Shown here piece after piece: positions 63,780 through 64,000 of a stretch of DNA of 64,000 nucleotides. The translations under genes and the position numbers were made by a program. How positions within the stretch are numbered: the first letter of the stretch is position 1; each line of letters begins with the position of its first letter. Origin of the DNA: Usnea hakonensis (Eukaryota > Ascomycota > Lecanoromycetes > Lecanorales > Parmeliaceae); NCBI GenBank assembly GCA_013423325.1, contig BLJB01000177.1, positions 370,981-434,980 on the forward strand, written 5' to 3'. Below the pieces are notes generated by a model that ran no database searches, had not been told where the DNA came from, and saw only the letters and a list, made by a program, of their open reading frames with translations.

Positions 63780-64000
63780 GAAGGATTTATCATTCGGCCG
63801 TCCATCCGTATTACTCCAATGATTGGTCTTCTGATACGAGGCTGTGTGGCTGTCAATCCTTTAACTCCGTATATTTGCATGAGATTTCGATTAATTTTAG
63901 GTTTGTAAAGCGGCGGTGGATTGATTTGCCTGCGGGATGGGATGCTTTTAAACCTCAGCCAATGCTAAAAAAATTACCATTAGCGTGTAATACGGGTGGC
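63780..64000. other. Upstream of the glycosyltransferase
   Basis: Promoter region of the last gene. No coding sequence seen to the window end. Confidence 0.5.

Noticed and set aside
1..64000. CRISPR arrays or bacterial operons
   Set aside because: No regularly spaced repeats. Splicing signals show eukaryotic genes.

Overview
The window looks like filamentous ascomycete (Pezizomycotina) nuclear DNA. The genes have short introns of about 45-150 bp with GT...AG ends and CTAAC/CTGAC-like branch points. The gene set is typically fungal: a UapA/UapC-type urate-xanthine permease, a Zn2Cys6 transcription factor, fungal HSPA12-like Hsp70, a Rad55-like recombinase, Tdp1 and ACBP. No tRNA, rRNA or CRISPR array was found. 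Class or species cannot be fixed from the sequence alone.

Region A (about 1-31,400) is a graveyard of broken mobile and repeated genes. Almost no reading frame exceeds 200 codons, yet many frames hold recognisable domain pieces interrupted by stops and frameshifts. They include Ty3/gypsy gag, reverse transcriptase and integrase fragments, a Crypton-like tyrosine recombinase end, and a DUF3435-like tyrosine recombinase end (the family of Starship 'captains'). There are also four pieces of an SNF2-type helicase, a UPF1-like SF1 helicase piece, a 2OG-Fe(II) dioxygenase remnant with an HxD motif, three copies of a tandem DEDDh (Gfd2/YDR514C-like) exonuclease family, and two copies of a His-Me-finger zinc-loop protein, one carrying a GATA-like finger. 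Copies differ largely by C-to-T and G-to-A changes, including CAT-to-TAT and apparent CAG-to-TAG. This is what repeat-induced point mutation (RIP) would leave.

Region B (about 31,500-43,000) starts the gene-bearing part: a DXD-type (GT44/TcdA-B-like) glycosyltransferase homologue, a CHIP-type TPR/U-box ubiquitin ligase (4 exons), an HSPA12-like Hsp70 ATPase (9 exons), a fungal protein of unknown function, a single-pass membrane protein, and a broken GT25 glycosyltransferase. The Hsp70-like gene and CHIP lie in tandem on the same strand.

Region C (about 43,000-64,000) begins with a 3 kb gene-poor stretch holding a (CT)43 microsatellite and a perfect hairpin. Then come the purine permease (3 exons), a MOSC-domain protein, a Rad55-like RecA paralogue (5 exons), a Zn2Cys6 regulator (3 exons) convergent with a short-chain dehydrogenase (5 exons), a secreted low-complexity protein with long G-runs, ACBP (3 exons), Tdp1 with an in-frame TAG replacing a tryptophan codon, and a type II membrane glycosyltransferase. 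Three housekeeping functions are clear: protein quality control (Hsp70/CHIP), DNA repair (Rad55-like, Tdp1) and purine uptake. No biosynthetic gene cluster is evident. The most unusual material is the helicase/nuclease/recombinase set in region A.
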